Shown piece by piece: positions 34,153 to 42,969 of a DNA stretch of 64,000 nucleotides (its first letter is position 1; each line of letters opens with the position of its first letter). The position numbers and the translations under genes were made by a program. Source of the DNA: Maricaulis sp965657935 (GTDB lineage Bacteria > Pseudomonadota > Alphaproteobacteria > Caulobacterales > Maricaulaceae); assembly GCA_965657935.1 (NCBI GenBank), contig CBFHQE010000002.1, positions 1 through 64,000 of the forward strand, read 5' to 3'. Under the pieces are notes generated by a model. That model was not told where the DNA came from and ran no database searches. It worked only from the letters and a program-made list of their open reading frames with translations.

Positions 34153-35196
34153 TTGCGAACCAGAGCCAACAAGCAAAGCGGTGCAACGATTAAGGACGTG
34201 GCTGAGCGCGCAGGCGTTTCCGCGATGACGGTGTCCCGGGTCCTCAACGGTGAATCCCGGGTGCGAGACGAGACGCGCGCACGTGTCCTTGAGGCGATGA
34301 AGGCCCTTGATTATCGGCCCAACATCTCTGCCCGGAGCTTGGCCAAGGCGCGCAGTTTTTTCCTCGGCCTCCTCTATAACAACCCCAATCCAGGCTATGT
34401 CAGCGAGCTGCTGGTTGGCATGATGAACCGGTGCCGACAGGCCGGTTATCATCTGGCGATCGAGGACAGTGGTGCCACGGATTCGCATTGGGCAAATGCG
34501 GTGGAGTTGGTGTTGCGCACATCCAATTTCGACGGTGTTATCCTGCCTCCGCCGGTCTGCGATTTTCCCTCCGTTCGAAATGCTCTGGAAGATATGGGCG
34601 TGCCCTATGTCCGGATCGCGCCAGAAGAAGACCAGAAGTCTCAGCCAAGTGTTGTCACAGATGACCGCGACGCGGCGGAGCGCATGACGAATTATCTGCT
34701 GGAGCTGGGCCATACCCGCATAGGCTTTATACGTGGAGATACCGAACACGGGTCCAGCCGGCAACGCGAGGCCGGTTTCCGAGCCGCGCTTGACAAGGCC
34801 GGTATCACCTTGCGCGATGATTGGGTCCAGCCTGGACGTTTTACGTATCGTTCGGGCCTTGTTGCGGCAGAGAACCTTCTGCGCGGTGATGATCGGCCAA
34901 CAGCCATTTTCGCCTGCAATGACGACATGGCAGCGGCTGTTGTCGCAGTTGCAAACAAGCTGGGTCTGGATGTGCCAAGCCAGCTTTCCGTAACCGGTTT
35001 TGATGACACACAGACGGCGACGACCCTGTGGCCACAATTAACAACTGTTCGGCAGCCGATTGCCCAGATGGCGACTGCGGCCGTCGACATTTTGACCCGT
35101 GCCCTGGAACAGGGCAGCGAGGGTGGAGATGTCGAAATTCGCCTTATACCCTGTGAGCTTATCGTGCGGGGTTCTACCGCCCCGCCAGCCCGTTAG
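34153..35196 (+). CDS. LacI family transcriptional regulator
   Basis: A 347-residue regulator. The N-terminal LacI helix-turn-helix with hinge (TIKDVAERAGVSAMTVSRVL, about 12-31, then LDYRPNISARSLA) is followed by a periplasmic-binding-protein-like sensor domain (about 66-340). The start is TTG 34153 with GAGGT seven bases upstream; no ATG lies near. No sugar-use gene adjoins it, so the target regulon and effector are unknown. A 337-base regulatory gap follows before the chemosensory operon. Confidence 0.92.
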   Translation: MRTRANKQSGATIKDVAERAGVSAMTVSRVLNGESRVRDETRARVLEAMKALDYRPNISARSLAKARSFFLGLLYNNPNPGYVSELLVGMMNRCRQAGYHLAIEDSGATDSHWANAVELVLRTSNFDGVILPPPVCDFPSVRNALEDMGVPYVRIAPEEDQKSQPSVVTDDRDAAERMTNYLLELGHTRIGFIRGDTEHGSSRQREAGFRAALDKAGITLRDDWVQPGRFTYRSGLVAAENLLRGDDRPTAIFACNDDMAAAVVAVANKLGLDVPSQLSVTGFDDTQTATTLWPQLTTVRQPIAQMATAAVDILTRALEQGSEGGDVEIRLIPCELIVRGSTAPPAR

Positions 35197-35274
35197 CGCA
35201 TGAATTGAGCGCGGCAACGGCATTGTCCTAATATATTATTATTGCGCGCCTTTTTCTGTAACTTGGCTCGTCTG

Positions 35275-35289
35275 GTTGTGCGGCACAAC
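35275..35289 (+). terminator. Short hairpin after the LacI gene
   Basis: GTTGTG-CGG-CACAAC is a perfect 6-base stem followed by TTTGTTA. It may be a weak terminator for the LacI gene, 79 bases past its stop. Confidence 0.35.
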
Positions 35290-35311
35290 TTTGTTACGAA
35301 AAAACAATGCG

Positions 35312-35319
35312 TTAACCAT
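35312..35319. promoter_or_regulatory. CtrA-like half-site
   Basis: TTAACCAT matches the single half-site form of the CtrA box known from Caulobacter. A spaced TTAA-N7-TTAA box is not present; TTAA repeats at 35378 and 35387 are five bases apart instead. An 8-base match is weak evidence on its own. Confidence 0.35.
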
Positions 35320-35355
35320 GGTGTTTACGAGTGTTGGAATATTCGTATAACACCA
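35319..35355. repeat. Imperfect inverted repeat (regulatory candidate)
   Basis: TGGTGTTTACGA (35319-35330) pairs with TCGTATAACACCA (35343-35355), with one single-base bulge and a 12-base centre. It could be a protein binding site or an RNA stem in a long leader. Confidence 0.55.
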
Positions 35356-35387
35356 AAGATTGTGTCAAAGCATTGATTTAATTGACT

Positions 35388-35430
35388 TAATTCAAGCTCT
35401 CGTGCCAGGCGTATTGCAACGCTTGAATTA
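35388..35430. repeat. Perfect 10-base inverted repeat (regulatory candidate)
   Basis: TAATTCAAGC (35388-35397) and GCTTGAATTA (35421-35430) are perfect inverted arms separated by 23 bases, placing their centres 33 bases (about three helical turns) apart. It lies about 105 bases before the first gene of the chemosensory operon. Confidence 0.6.
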
Positions 35431-35533
35431 GGGTTTGGTTAGAAGAATCGTCGACATTTACCATGATGTGTGCGGCTCCCTCTGAGCACGCACAGCGTGT
35501 GTATCTGCTTGCAACGATTCAAACGAGGCTCTC

Positions 35534-35863
35534 ATGTCCGACTGGCGCAGCGCTCCTGAAATGGACCCGGAAGTGATCAACACCCTGATCGCTGCAGTCG
35601 GGAAGGAAGCGTTTTCCGCGATGAAACAGCAATTCATCGACGATCTTCGTTCACTCTACGGGGCTTATTCCGAAGCCCATGCTAACCACGACAGTGAGAC
35701 CGCGCGCCAGACCGCGCATGCGCTCAAAGGCGCGGCGGTCAATATCGGCCTGAAACAGCTCGGCGCGCTTGCCGCCGCTCTGGAGGCTGGGGACACTTCA
35801 CAGGCTGACGCGTTGGGCGCGGTGTTTGCCGTCTCCGTGGATCATCTAGAGGCTGCGGCGTGA
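35534..35863 (+). CDS. Stand-alone Hpt domain phosphotransfer protein
   Basis: A 109-residue four-helix Hpt protein. The phospho-accepting His62 lies in AHALKGAAVNIGL. It can carry phosphate between receiver domains, for example the CheY or the REC-PP2C phosphatase encoded in the same operon. It is the first gene of the operon, with GAGG five bases before the ATG, and its stop overlaps the next start. The combination with STAS and PP2C genes recalls the HptB-HsbR-HsbA pathway of Pseudomonas, which is an analogy only. Confidence 0.85.
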   Translation: MSDWRSAPEMDPEVINTLIAAVGKEAFSAMKQQFIDDLRSLYGAYSEAHANHDSETARQTAHALKGAAVNIGLKQLGALAAALEAGDTSQADALGAVFAVSVDHLEAAA

Positions 35864-36162
35864 TGAGTGAGGTCGCCGCCAATACGATCGAGTTGCCGGC
35901 CCGTCTGGACGTGCCTGCCGCCGAAGCCCTGCTGGCCGAACTGCTGGAGTTTCGGGGCCGCGACTCTGATCTCGTCATTGCCGGCTCCGATGTTGGACTG
36001 GTCGACACGCCCGCCATTCAAATCCTGATGAGCGCCGCGCGCGATCAGGCTGCGCGCAAGCGCGCTTTCACCCTGAATGAACCGAGTGCCGCCATTCGCG
36101 AAGCCATGGAGCTGATGGGCCTCGAGAATGAACTAGCCAACTGGAGGGGATGCAATGAGTAA
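35863..36162 (+). CDS. STAS domain protein (first of two)
   Basis: A 99-residue single STAS domain of the SpoIIAA/RsbV type. The phospho-site region reads VGLVDTPAIQIL, with Thr where the anti-sigma antagonist family usually has Ser. I chose ATG 35863, which overlaps the Hpt stop (TGATG). The stop overlaps cheY by eight bases. Its partner may be the HATPase encoded at the far end of the operon, but a structural role, as in other F7-like clusters starting with a STAS gene, is also possible. Confidence 0.82.
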   Translation: MSEVAANTIELPARLDVPAAEALLAELLEFRGRDSDLVIAGSDVGLVDTPAIQILMSAARDQAARKRAFTLNEPSAAIREAMELMGLENELANWRGCNE

Positions 36163-36520
36163 ACGTGTACTGGCCGTGGATGACTCAAAGACCATGCGCG
36201 ACATGGTCGCATTCACGCTGAAGCGTGAGGGCTTTGAAGTTGTCGAGGCCGAGGACGGCGTTGAGGCGATAGAGGTCTCTACCACCGGTGAGTATGACCT
36301 GGTGATTTCCGACGTGAACATGCCCCGCATGGACGGCATCACGCTGGTTGGAAAGCTTCGGGAAAACCCCAAATTCCGCGCCACACCGATCCTCATCCTC
36401 ACAACCGAGGCCGATCAGTCCAAAAAAGAAGCCGGCAAGGCCGCCGGCGCCACGGGCTGGATCGTCAAGCCATTTGACCCTGACCAGTTGGTGAACGTTG
36501 TCCGCCGGGTTTGCCGATAG
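36155..36520 (+). CDS. cheY: CheY response regulator
   Basis: A 121-residue single receiver domain. The acidic pair Asp9-Asp10, phospho-acceptor Asp53 (VISDVNMPRMDG), a Thr-containing TTEA switch and Lys106 (VKPF) are all present. It is phosphorylated by the CheA encoded 21 bases downstream. A single CheY without output domain would act on a flagellar motor or another protein partner. Confidence 0.93.
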   Translation: MSKRVLAVDDSKTMRDMVAFTLKREGFEVVEAEDGVEAIEVSTTGEYDLVISDVNMPRMDGITLVGKLRENPKFRATPILILTTEADQSKKEAGKAAGATGWIVKPFDPDQLVNVVRRVCR

Positions 36521-36541
36521 TTTGAAGACTGGAGAAGACGG

Positions 36542-38602
36542 GTGAACGAGCTCGAACAATTCAAGCAAACGTTTTTCGAGGAATGCGAGGAGCTGCTCCA
36601 GCGCTTCGAGGAAGTTGCTGTGACATTGGTCGCGGGGGCGAATGATGCCGAGGTGCTCGACGACATTTTCCGGACCGTTCACTCAATCAAGGCCGGCGCC
36701 GGGGCCTTCAAATTCCAGCGGCTGGCTACGTATTGCCATGAATTCGAGAATTACATGGACCTGGTCCGGGGCGGCAAGCTCCTCCTGATTGAGGGGGATC
36801 CCGATCTCGTTGTTCAGGCCGGCGATATCCTGCAGGACCTGGTGGCCGCAGCCCGTGCAGGCCTGGAAGCCCAGTCCGGTATCGAGGATGAGATCCTTGA
36901 AATTCTCCGCAATAAAACCGGTGCGCCGCAATCTACCGTGCAGGCCGGCACCGACGATCAGACCAGCGGCGCTGCTGGCGCAGGTTTCACGATTAAATTC
37001 CGTCCCCACCGGGCGATGTATGAGACAGCCAACGAGCCACAGCTCCTGTTGCATGCCCTCAAGAGCCTGGGCGAGATGTCGATTTCGACCAATGCGGAGG
37101 CTCTGCGGGACCTGGTCAAGCTGGACCCGCTGGAAGGCTATCTGAGCTGGGATATCGAGCTTCGCGGGGACGCTATTACCCGTGAAAGCGTCGAGGAAAT
37201 TTTTGAGTTTGTTGATGGCGACTGCGACTTGCTCATCGAGGAAATTGAGGCGGCTGTCGACGTGACCGACGTTGACATGCCGGATGTGGCTGTTGAGACC
37301 ACGCTCGTTCCTGCGTCCGGTGCAACCAACGAAGCCCAGACAATCGCTGCTGCGGCCCAGACTACGTCCATTCGGGTCGACCTGGAGCGTATCGACCGTC
37401 TCGTGGACATGGTTGGCGAGCTGGTTATCGCCCAGGCGATGGCGCTGGACAGCCTGTCCGAGCTTGTGGACATCCGACACGTCAATCAGCTGCAGGCGCT
37501 GGAAGACCTGACCATGCGCACCCGTCAGCTCCAGGAAGGCGTCATGGCTGTACGCATGCAGCCGCTCAAGGCGCTATTTTCCCGCTTCCCGCGCGTCGTG
37601 CGCGACCTCTCCAAAAAGTTGGACAAGAATGTCCGTCTTGAACTTCAGGGCGAGGGGACGGAGGTCGACAAGACGATTATCGAGGAGCTCAGCGATCCGC
37701 TGACTCACATGATCCGGAATTGTATGGATCACGGTCTGGAGACGCGCGAAGAACGTGCAGAAACCGGCAAGGATGAGCAAGGCGTCGTCAAGATTTCAGC
37801 CGAACATCGCAATGGCAGGATCCTGATCCGTGTAGCGGATGATGGAAGAGGGCTCAGCCTCGAGAAAGTCCGTCAGAAAGCGATCGACAATGGTCTGATC
37901 GATGAGAGCGCCGAGTTGTCCAAGGAAGAGATCGAGGCGCTTATTTTCATGCCTGGCTTCTCAACGGCAGCGGCTATTTCGGATGTTTCCGGTCGAGGGG
38001 TCGGCATGGATGTCGTCCGCCGCAACATTCAGAAGCTCGGCGGCCGCGTGACCGTGGAGTCTGAAGAAGGCAAGGGTTCGACCTTTACGCTAGCGCTGCC
38101 GCTCACTCTCGCTGTGCTTGACGGGATGTTGATCTCCGTCGCCGGCGAGCGGTTTGTTGTCCCACTCTCGACCATTGTCGAAACTGTCTTGCCGGACCCG
38201 AATTCTGTGCGCCAGTTGCCGGATGGAGGAACAGTGATGTCGATCCGGGGCGAGACCATACGCCTGATCGATGTCTGTGCAGCCATGAATGTTGACCGGT
38301 CCGGACAACCGGAACCGCTGCGCAAGCTCGCCGTTATAGTGGAAACCGAATTTGGTCGTCGTATCGGCCTAATTGTGGACGAGCTGCTGGGCCAGCAGCA
38401 AGTCGTCATCAAAAGTCTGGAAGCCAATTACCGCGCCATATCGGGTGTGGCTGGTACTGCCATCCTGGGCGATGGCCGGGTTCGTCTGATACTCGATATC
38501 GACGGCCTGGCGTCCATGGAAGTGCCGCGTACCGATGGCGGCCAGACGAGTATCAAACCCCTTGACACCAACCGCGTCTCTTCGGGAGGGCAAAGCGCAT
38601 GA
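36542..38602 (+). CDS. cheA: Chemotaxis histidine kinase CheA
   Basis: A 686-residue CheA. The P1 Hpt domain has His47 in VHSIKAGAGAF. The P2-like region lies around 150-235, the P3 dimerisation helix near TSIRVDLERIDRLVDMVGEL, and the P4 kinase has an N-box HMIRNCMDHGLE, DDGRGL, the F-box FMPGFSTA and GRGVGMD. The C-terminal P5 CheW-like domain begins around 540. The start is GTG 36542. The stop overlaps cheW (ATGA). It autophosphorylates under receptor control and passes phosphate to CheY and CheB, and possibly to the REC-PP2C protein. Confidence 0.96.
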   Translation: MNELEQFKQTFFEECEELLQRFEEVAVTLVAGANDAEVLDDIFRTVHSIKAGAGAFKFQRLATYCHEFENYMDLVRGGKLLLIEGDPDLVVQAGDILQDLVAAARAGLEAQSGIEDEILEILRNKTGAPQSTVQAGTDDQTSGAAGAGFTIKFRPHRAMYETANEPQLLLHALKSLGEMSISTNAEALRDLVKLDPLEGYLSWDIELRGDAITRESVEEIFEFVDGDCDLLIEEIEAAVDVTDVDMPDVAVETTLVPASGATNEAQTIAAAAQTTSIRVDLERIDRLVDMVGELVIAQAMALDSLSELVDIRHVNQLQALEDLTMRTRQLQEGVMAVRMQPLKALFSRFPRVVRDLSKKLDKNVRLELQGEGTEVDKTIIEELSDPLTHMIRNCMDHGLETREERAETGKDEQGVVKISAEHRNGRILIRVADDGRGLSLEKVRQKAIDNGLIDESAELSKEEIEALIFMPGFSTAAAISDVSGRGVGMDVVRRNIQKLGGRVTVESEEGKGSTFTLALPLTLAVLDGMLISVAGERFVVPLSTIVETVLPDPNSVRQLPDGGTVMSIRGETIRLIDVCAAMNVDRSGQPEPLRKLAVIVETEFGRRIGLIVDELLGQQQVVIKSLEANYRAISGVAGTAILGDGRVRLILDIDGLASMEVPRTDGGQTSIKPLDTNRVSSGGQSA

Positions 38603-39126
38603 CAGCTGAGGAAGCCGTAATGGCAACAGCCGAGGCCATAGCAAACGGGCGGGAATCCGCACCGGGCCAGAAACAGTATGTGAGTTTCGCCGCAGGAGCA
38701 GAGCAGTACGCGGTGGACATTATGTCTGTCAGGGAAATCAAGGGTTGGACGGAAGTGACCAGTCTTCCAAACCAGCCCGAGCATGTCCGCGGAGTGCTCA
38801 ATCTGCGCGGAGCGGTGTTGCCGATCATTGATCTGCAATGCCGACTGGGAGGGGGGTTGACCGAAACCACTCAGCGCCACGTCATCGTGATCGTGGCTGT
38901 GAAGGACCGGCAGGTGGGACTGCTGGTCGACGCGGTTTCAGACATTCTCGATGTGTCCGACGACACGATCCAACCGGTCCCGGAAACCAATTCAAAGGAA
39001 GACGCCCGCGTTTTCTCAGGTTTCCTGACTGATGCAGATCAAATGGTCGCGATGCTGGATCTCGAACGCCTGCTGGGTGCCGAGATCCTCGACCAATCCC
39101 AATCCGAAGATTCACCCGTTCAGTGA
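38599..39126 (+). CDS. cheW: Coupling protein CheW
   Basis: A 175-residue CheW with a short Ala/Glu-rich N-terminal extension of about 20 residues. Typical segments are YVSFAAGAEQYAVDIMSVREI, VRGVLNLRGAVLPIIDLQCRLG and VGLLVDAVSDILDV. It bridges CheA P5 and the receptor tip. It overlaps cheA by four bases and is followed by the receptor gene after 23 bases. Confidence 0.95.
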   Translation: MTAEEAVMATAEAIANGRESAPGQKQYVSFAAGAEQYAVDIMSVREIKGWTEVTSLPNQPEHVRGVLNLRGAVLPIIDLQCRLGGGLTETTQRHVIVIVAVKDRQVGLLVDAVSDILDVSDDTIQPVPETNSKEDARVFSGFLTDADQMVAMLDLERLLGAEILDQSQSEDSPVQ

Positions 39127-39149
39127 AAGCGACCAGAGGACTTTCTTCC

Positions 39150-42056
39150 ATGACTTATGCTTACAACAACACGAATAGCCGTTCCTCCGGCGACGCTGGT
39201 CGCCGTGATCAATTGCTGACCTCCGCCGCCATTTTTGGTGGAGCCGCAGCCGCATTTGGTGCGGTGGCCTGGACGGCCGCTGGCGCGGGGCCGGTTGCCG
39301 CCCTGCTGGCCGGCGTCCCGCTGGCGGCGATTTTCGGCGCCTATAACTATTTCCGAGGAAATACCTCGGCTGCTCCAGGTGGCGCGTCCACCCATGAAAT
39401 GGCGGCCAAGCTGGATGCGCTCGATCGGGTGCAGGCGGTTATCGAGTTCGAGCTCGACGGCACCATCATTACTGCGAACGATGCCTTTTGTGGCGCGATG
39501 GGCTACGCGCTGGGTGAAATCCAGGGCAAGCACCACTCCATTTTTGCCGAACCGGAATACGCAGCCAGTACAGAATATCGGTCCTTCTGGGACAAGTTGC
39601 GCCGTGGCGAGTACGAGACCGGCGAATTCAAGCGCCTTGCCAAGGGCGGACGGGAGATCTGGATCCAGGCGTCCTACAATCCTGTATTCGACGAAACCGG
39701 GCGGCCCTACAAGGTCGTGAAATTCGCAACAGACGTCACCGAGCAAAAGCTCCGCAATGCGGACATGAGCAGCCAGATCGAGGCGATCGGCAAATCCCAG
39801 GCGGTGATCGAATTCAATCTCGATGGCACGATCATTACGGCCAATGAGAATTTCTGTTCGACCGTCGGCTATTCAGCCGAAGAAATCCGTGGCCGCCATC
39901 ACTCGATGTTCGTCGATACCGAATATGCCGGCAGCCATGAATACAAGGAGTTCTGGGCCAAGCTGGGCCGTGGTGAATTTGACAGCGGAGAGTATGAGCG
40001 TGTCGGTCGGGGTGGAAAGCGGATCCTGATCCAGGCGTCCTACAACCCGATCTTCAATGCTGATGGAAAGCCTTACAAGGTCGTGAAATACGCAACGGAC
40101 CTGACGGCCTCCGATCGCATGAAGGAGGTGTCACGCATCCAGGCGGCGCTGGACAGCACCACAACCAATGTCATGGTTGCCGATAGCGACTTCAATATCG
40201 TCTACATGAACCACTCACAACATGAGATGATGAAGTCCAACGAGGAGGCGCTTCGTACCGAGCTGCGCAATTTCGACGCCGACGATCTGGTCGGCAAGAA
40301 TATCGATGTCTTCCACAAGAATCCGGCGCACCAGCGTCAGATGCTCGAACGCCTGACGTCGACCCACCGCACAGAAATCACTGTGGCTGGTCGTATCTTC
40401 GGCTTGATTGCCACGCCTGTTCTCGATGCGGAAGGCAATCGCCAGGGCATCGTGGTCGAGTGGGACGATCGAACCGACCGGGTCGCTGCCGAGAAGGCTG
40501 CTGCGCAAGAAGCGGCGGAGAACGCGCGTATCAAGGCCGCGCTCGACACAACAACGACCAATGTCATGGTCGCCGACCCGGATCTCAATATCGTCTATAT
40601 GAACGCGTCCCAGCGCGACATGATGAAGACGGCAGAGAGCGACCTGCGCAAGGACCTGCCGAATTTCGACAGTAATAACCTGCTGGGTCAGAATATCGAT
40701 GTCTTCCACAAAAATCCGGCGCACCAGCGCGGATTGCTGGCTCGCCTGACAAGTGCTTTCGAGACCGACATCAAGGTCGGTGGCCGCAGCTTCCATCTGA
40801 TCGCCAGCCCTGTCATGGATGCGGAGGGAAATCGCGCCGGCACTGTCGTTGAGTGGAAAGACGAGACTGCCGAGAAAGCCATCGAGGCTGAAATCGGTGA
40901 GGTCGTTGCCGCTGTATCCTCCGGTGATTTCACAAAAACACTGACGCTGGAAGGCAAGGAAGGTTTCCTGCGAGCGCTGTCGGAAGGCGTCAACAGCCTT
41001 TCCTCGACCGTGGATGGTGTGCTGCAGTCGCTGGGCACAATGCTCGGCTCTCTGTCGCAGGGTGATCTCACTCAGCGCATCAATCAGGATTATCAGGGCG
41101 TCTATGGCGAGCTGAAGGAGAATGCCAACTCCATGGCTTCGACGCTGCAGGAGACCGTGAAGGCGATCTCAATGGCGTCCGAGGAAGTATCCTCCGGAGC
41201 TGAACAGATCTCTACCGGTGCATCCGACCTGTCACAGCGTACCGAACAACAGGCCGCCAATCTGGAAGAGACAGCCGCGTCGATGGAAGAAATGGCTTCG
41301 ACCATCAAGCAGAATGCCGATAACTCCACCCAGGCCAGCCAGTTGGCTGTTACGGCTCGCGACAGTGCGGAAAAGGGCGGCAATGTCGTCTCCAACGCCG
41401 TCGATGCGATGGGCAAGATCGAAGACTCTTCGCGCCGCATCTCCGACATTATCGGTGTGATCGACGAGATCGCGTTCCAGACCAATCTCCTGGCCCTCAA
41501 CGCGGCCGTCGAGGCCGCGCGAGCCGGCGATGCCGGTCGCGGATTCGCAGTCGTGGCTTCGGAAGTTCGCTCTCTGGCCCAGCGTTCAGCGCAGGCAGCG
41601 AAGGATATCAAGGACCTTATCGTTGACTCAACCGAACAGGTCCAGGGCGGTGTCGAACTGGTCAATGAAACCGGTGAAGCGCTTACCGATATCGTCGACA
41701 GCATCAAGAAGGTTGCGGATATCGTGGCCGAAATCTCGGCGGCGTCCCGCGAACAGGCGACGGGTGCTGATGAAATCAACACCGCCGTTACGCAGATGGA
41801 CGAGATGACGCAGCAGAACTCCGCGCTGGTGGAAGAAAACGCTGCAGCCGCCAAGACGATGAATGACCAGGCAGGCCGTATGCGTCAGCGCATGAGCTTC
41901 TTCAACGCCGGCCAGGATAACGGCGGCTACGAGGCTCACTCTGCACCGGTCTCGCGTCCACAAGTCGTTGCGGGCGGCGGTGCCGGTGCCCGAGGTCTGC
42001 AGGCCGCGCTCGCGGAGAGCGTCGTGGATGACGAGGACGACTGGTCGGAATTCTAG
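39150..42056 (+). CDS. Aer2-like chemoreceptor with four PAS domains
   Basis: A 968-residue methyl-accepting chemotaxis protein. A hydrophobic N-terminal segment (about 21-67) may be membrane-associated. PAS1 (about 90-200) and PAS2 (212-322) are near duplicates, as are PAS3 (326-450) and PAS4 (457-578). PAS3 and PAS4 carry the FHKNPAHQR motif with His389 and His520 and the VVEW strand with Trp438 and Trp569, matching the heme ligand and oxygen-stabilising Trp of Aer2. Then follow a HAMP-like region (580-670) and a signalling domain with hairpin tip IDEIAFQTNLLALNAAVEAARAG split near residue 780. The C-terminal DWSEF resembles the CheR-binding pentapeptide. The start at 39150 has AGAGGA upstream; GTG 39123 is less likely. 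Confidence 0.93.
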   Translation: MTYAYNNTNSRSSGDAGRRDQLLTSAAIFGGAAAAFGAVAWTAAGAGPVAALLAGVPLAAIFGAYNYFRGNTSAAPGGASTHEMAAKLDALDRVQAVIEFELDGTIITANDAFCGAMGYALGEIQGKHHSIFAEPEYAASTEYRSFWDKLRRGEYETGEFKRLAKGGREIWIQASYNPVFDETGRPYKVVKFATDVTEQKLRNADMSSQIEAIGKSQAVIEFNLDGTIITANENFCSTVGYSAEEIRGRHHSMFVDTEYAGSHEYKEFWAKLGRGEFDSGEYERVGRGGKRILIQASYNPIFNADGKPYKVVKYATDLTASDRMKEVSRIQAALDSTTTNVMVADSDFNIVYMNHSQHEMMKSNEEALRTELRNFDADDLVGKNIDVFHKNPAHQRQMLERLTSTHRTEITVAGRIFGLIATPVLDAEGNRQGIVVEWDDRTDRVAAEKAAAQEAAENARIKAALDTTTTNVMVADPDLNIVYMNASQRDMMKTAESDLRKDLPNFDSNNLLGQNIDVFHKNPAHQRGLLARLTSAFETDIKVGGRSFHLIASPVMDAEGNRAGTVVEWKDETAEKAIEAEIGEVVAAVSSGDFTKTLTLEGKEGFLRALSEGVNSLSSTVDGVLQSLGTMLGSLSQGDLTQRINQDYQGVYGELKENANSMASTLQETVKAISMASEEVSSGAEQISTGASDLSQRTEQQAANLEETAASMEEMASTIKQNADNSTQASQLAVTARDSAEKGGNVVSNAVDAMGKIEDSSRRISDIIGVIDEIAFQTNLLALNAAVEAARAGDAGRGFAVVASEVRSLAQRSAQAAKDIKDLIVDSTEQVQGGVELVNETGEALTDIVDSIKKVADIVAEISAASREQATGADEINTAVTQMDEMTQQNSALVEENAAAAKTMNDQAGRMRQRMSFFNAGQDNGGYEAHSAPVSRPQVVAGGGAGARGLQAALAESVVDDEDDWSEF

Positions 42057-42087
42057 GCGACAACAGGTCCTGAACGAGTAGACAAGA

Positions 42088-42969
42088 ATGGCAATAACAG
42101 CTTCCAGACGAGCCGCAGGCGGTCGTGAATTTGCCATGCGAGACGCGGACTTCCGGGTCATTGCAGATACGATTTACGACCATGCGGGCATTGTGATCGG
42201 AGATCACAAGAAGGAGCTTGTCTACTCGCGCCTTGCCCGTCGCCTGCGCCAGCTGGGATTATCGGACTTCACGGCCTACCTGGCGCGTCTGGCTGGGCCG
42301 GACGGTGACAGCGAGCGCAATCACCTGATCAACGCGCTCACAACCAATCACACCAACTTTTTCCGCGAACCCCACCATTTCGAGTATATCAAGGACGTTC
42401 TGGTGCCGCATTGGAAAAAGCGCGCCGCGAAAACCGGTGACAAGACGTTGAAGGTCTGGTCAGCTGGAAGTTCTACTGGCGAGGAGCCCTACACGCTGGC
42501 CATGACGCTGGATGCAGCGCTCAAGGGTGACCCGGGCTGGAAGTGGAAAATTCTCGCGACCGATATCGACACAAACGTACTCACGCAGTGCCGTGAAGGC
42601 AGTTATCCGGCGTCGGCTATCAATGGCATTCCCAAGGGATACCGGTCCTATTGCGAGCGGAATCGTCGCGAAGGCGCGGATCGTTTCGTAATGTCTCAGG
42701 CCTTGAAATCGCGTCTGGTCTTCAATCGTCTGAACCTGCACGCGTCCTGGCCGATCAAGACCAAGTTCGATGCGATTTTTTGCCGGAATGTGACCATCTA
42801 TTTCGATGGCCCGTCCAAGCAGCGCCTGATTGAGCGTTTCGTCACCCTGCTCAAGCCGGATGCCTGCCTGTTTCTGGGTCATTCCGAGAGCCTTCTGGGC
42901 GGCAAGGTCGACATGACGCCTGTCGGCCGCACCATCTATGCCTTCCGTGGAGGCGTGCACGATGTCTAG
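42088..42969 (+). CDS. cheR: Chemotaxis methyltransferase CheR
   Basis: A 293-residue SAM-dependent methyltransferase that methylates glutamates of the receptor. The N-terminal helical domain (RVIADTIYDHAGIVIGDHKKELVYSRL) is followed by the SAM site VWSAGSSTGEEPYTLAM, the LATDIDTNVL motif and FCRNVTIYF. A start at 42136 (MRDADF) is possible because the first 16 residues are not conserved and no strong Shine-Dalgarno precedes 42088. The end overlaps cheD by eight bases. The receptor C-terminus provides a probable tether. Confidence 0.94.
   Translation: MAITASRRAAGGREFAMRDADFRVIADTIYDHAGIVIGDHKKELVYSRLARRLRQLGLSDFTAYLARLAGPDGDSERNHLINALTTNHTNFFREPHHFEYIKDVLVPHWKKRAAKTGDKTLKVWSAGSSTGEEPYTLAMTLDAALKGDPGWKWKILATDIDTNVLTQCREGSYPASAINGIPKGYRSYCERNRREGADRFVMSQALKSRLVFNRLNLHASWPIKTKFDAIFCRNVTIYFDGPSKQRLIERFVTLLKPDACLFLGHSESLLGGKVDMTPVGRTIYAFRGGVHDV

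Larger units (their letters stand above)
35197..35533. other. 337-base non-coding region upstream of the chemosensory operon
   Basis: This AT-richer stretch is the longest gap between genes in the window. It holds a small hairpin (35275-35289), a CtrA-like half-site (35312-35319), two long inverted repeats (35319-35355 and 35388-35430) and two GANTC sites (near 35445 and 35516), the target of CcrM-type methylation. I see no reading frame of note. It most likely carries the promoter and operators of the 13-gene operon; a small RNA is possible. Confidence 0.6.

Noticed and set aside
35388..35430. Sigma-54 promoter from GTGCCA and TTGCA near 35402-35418
   Set aside because: The elements are not in the TGGCAC-N5-TTGCA order and orientation on either strand.
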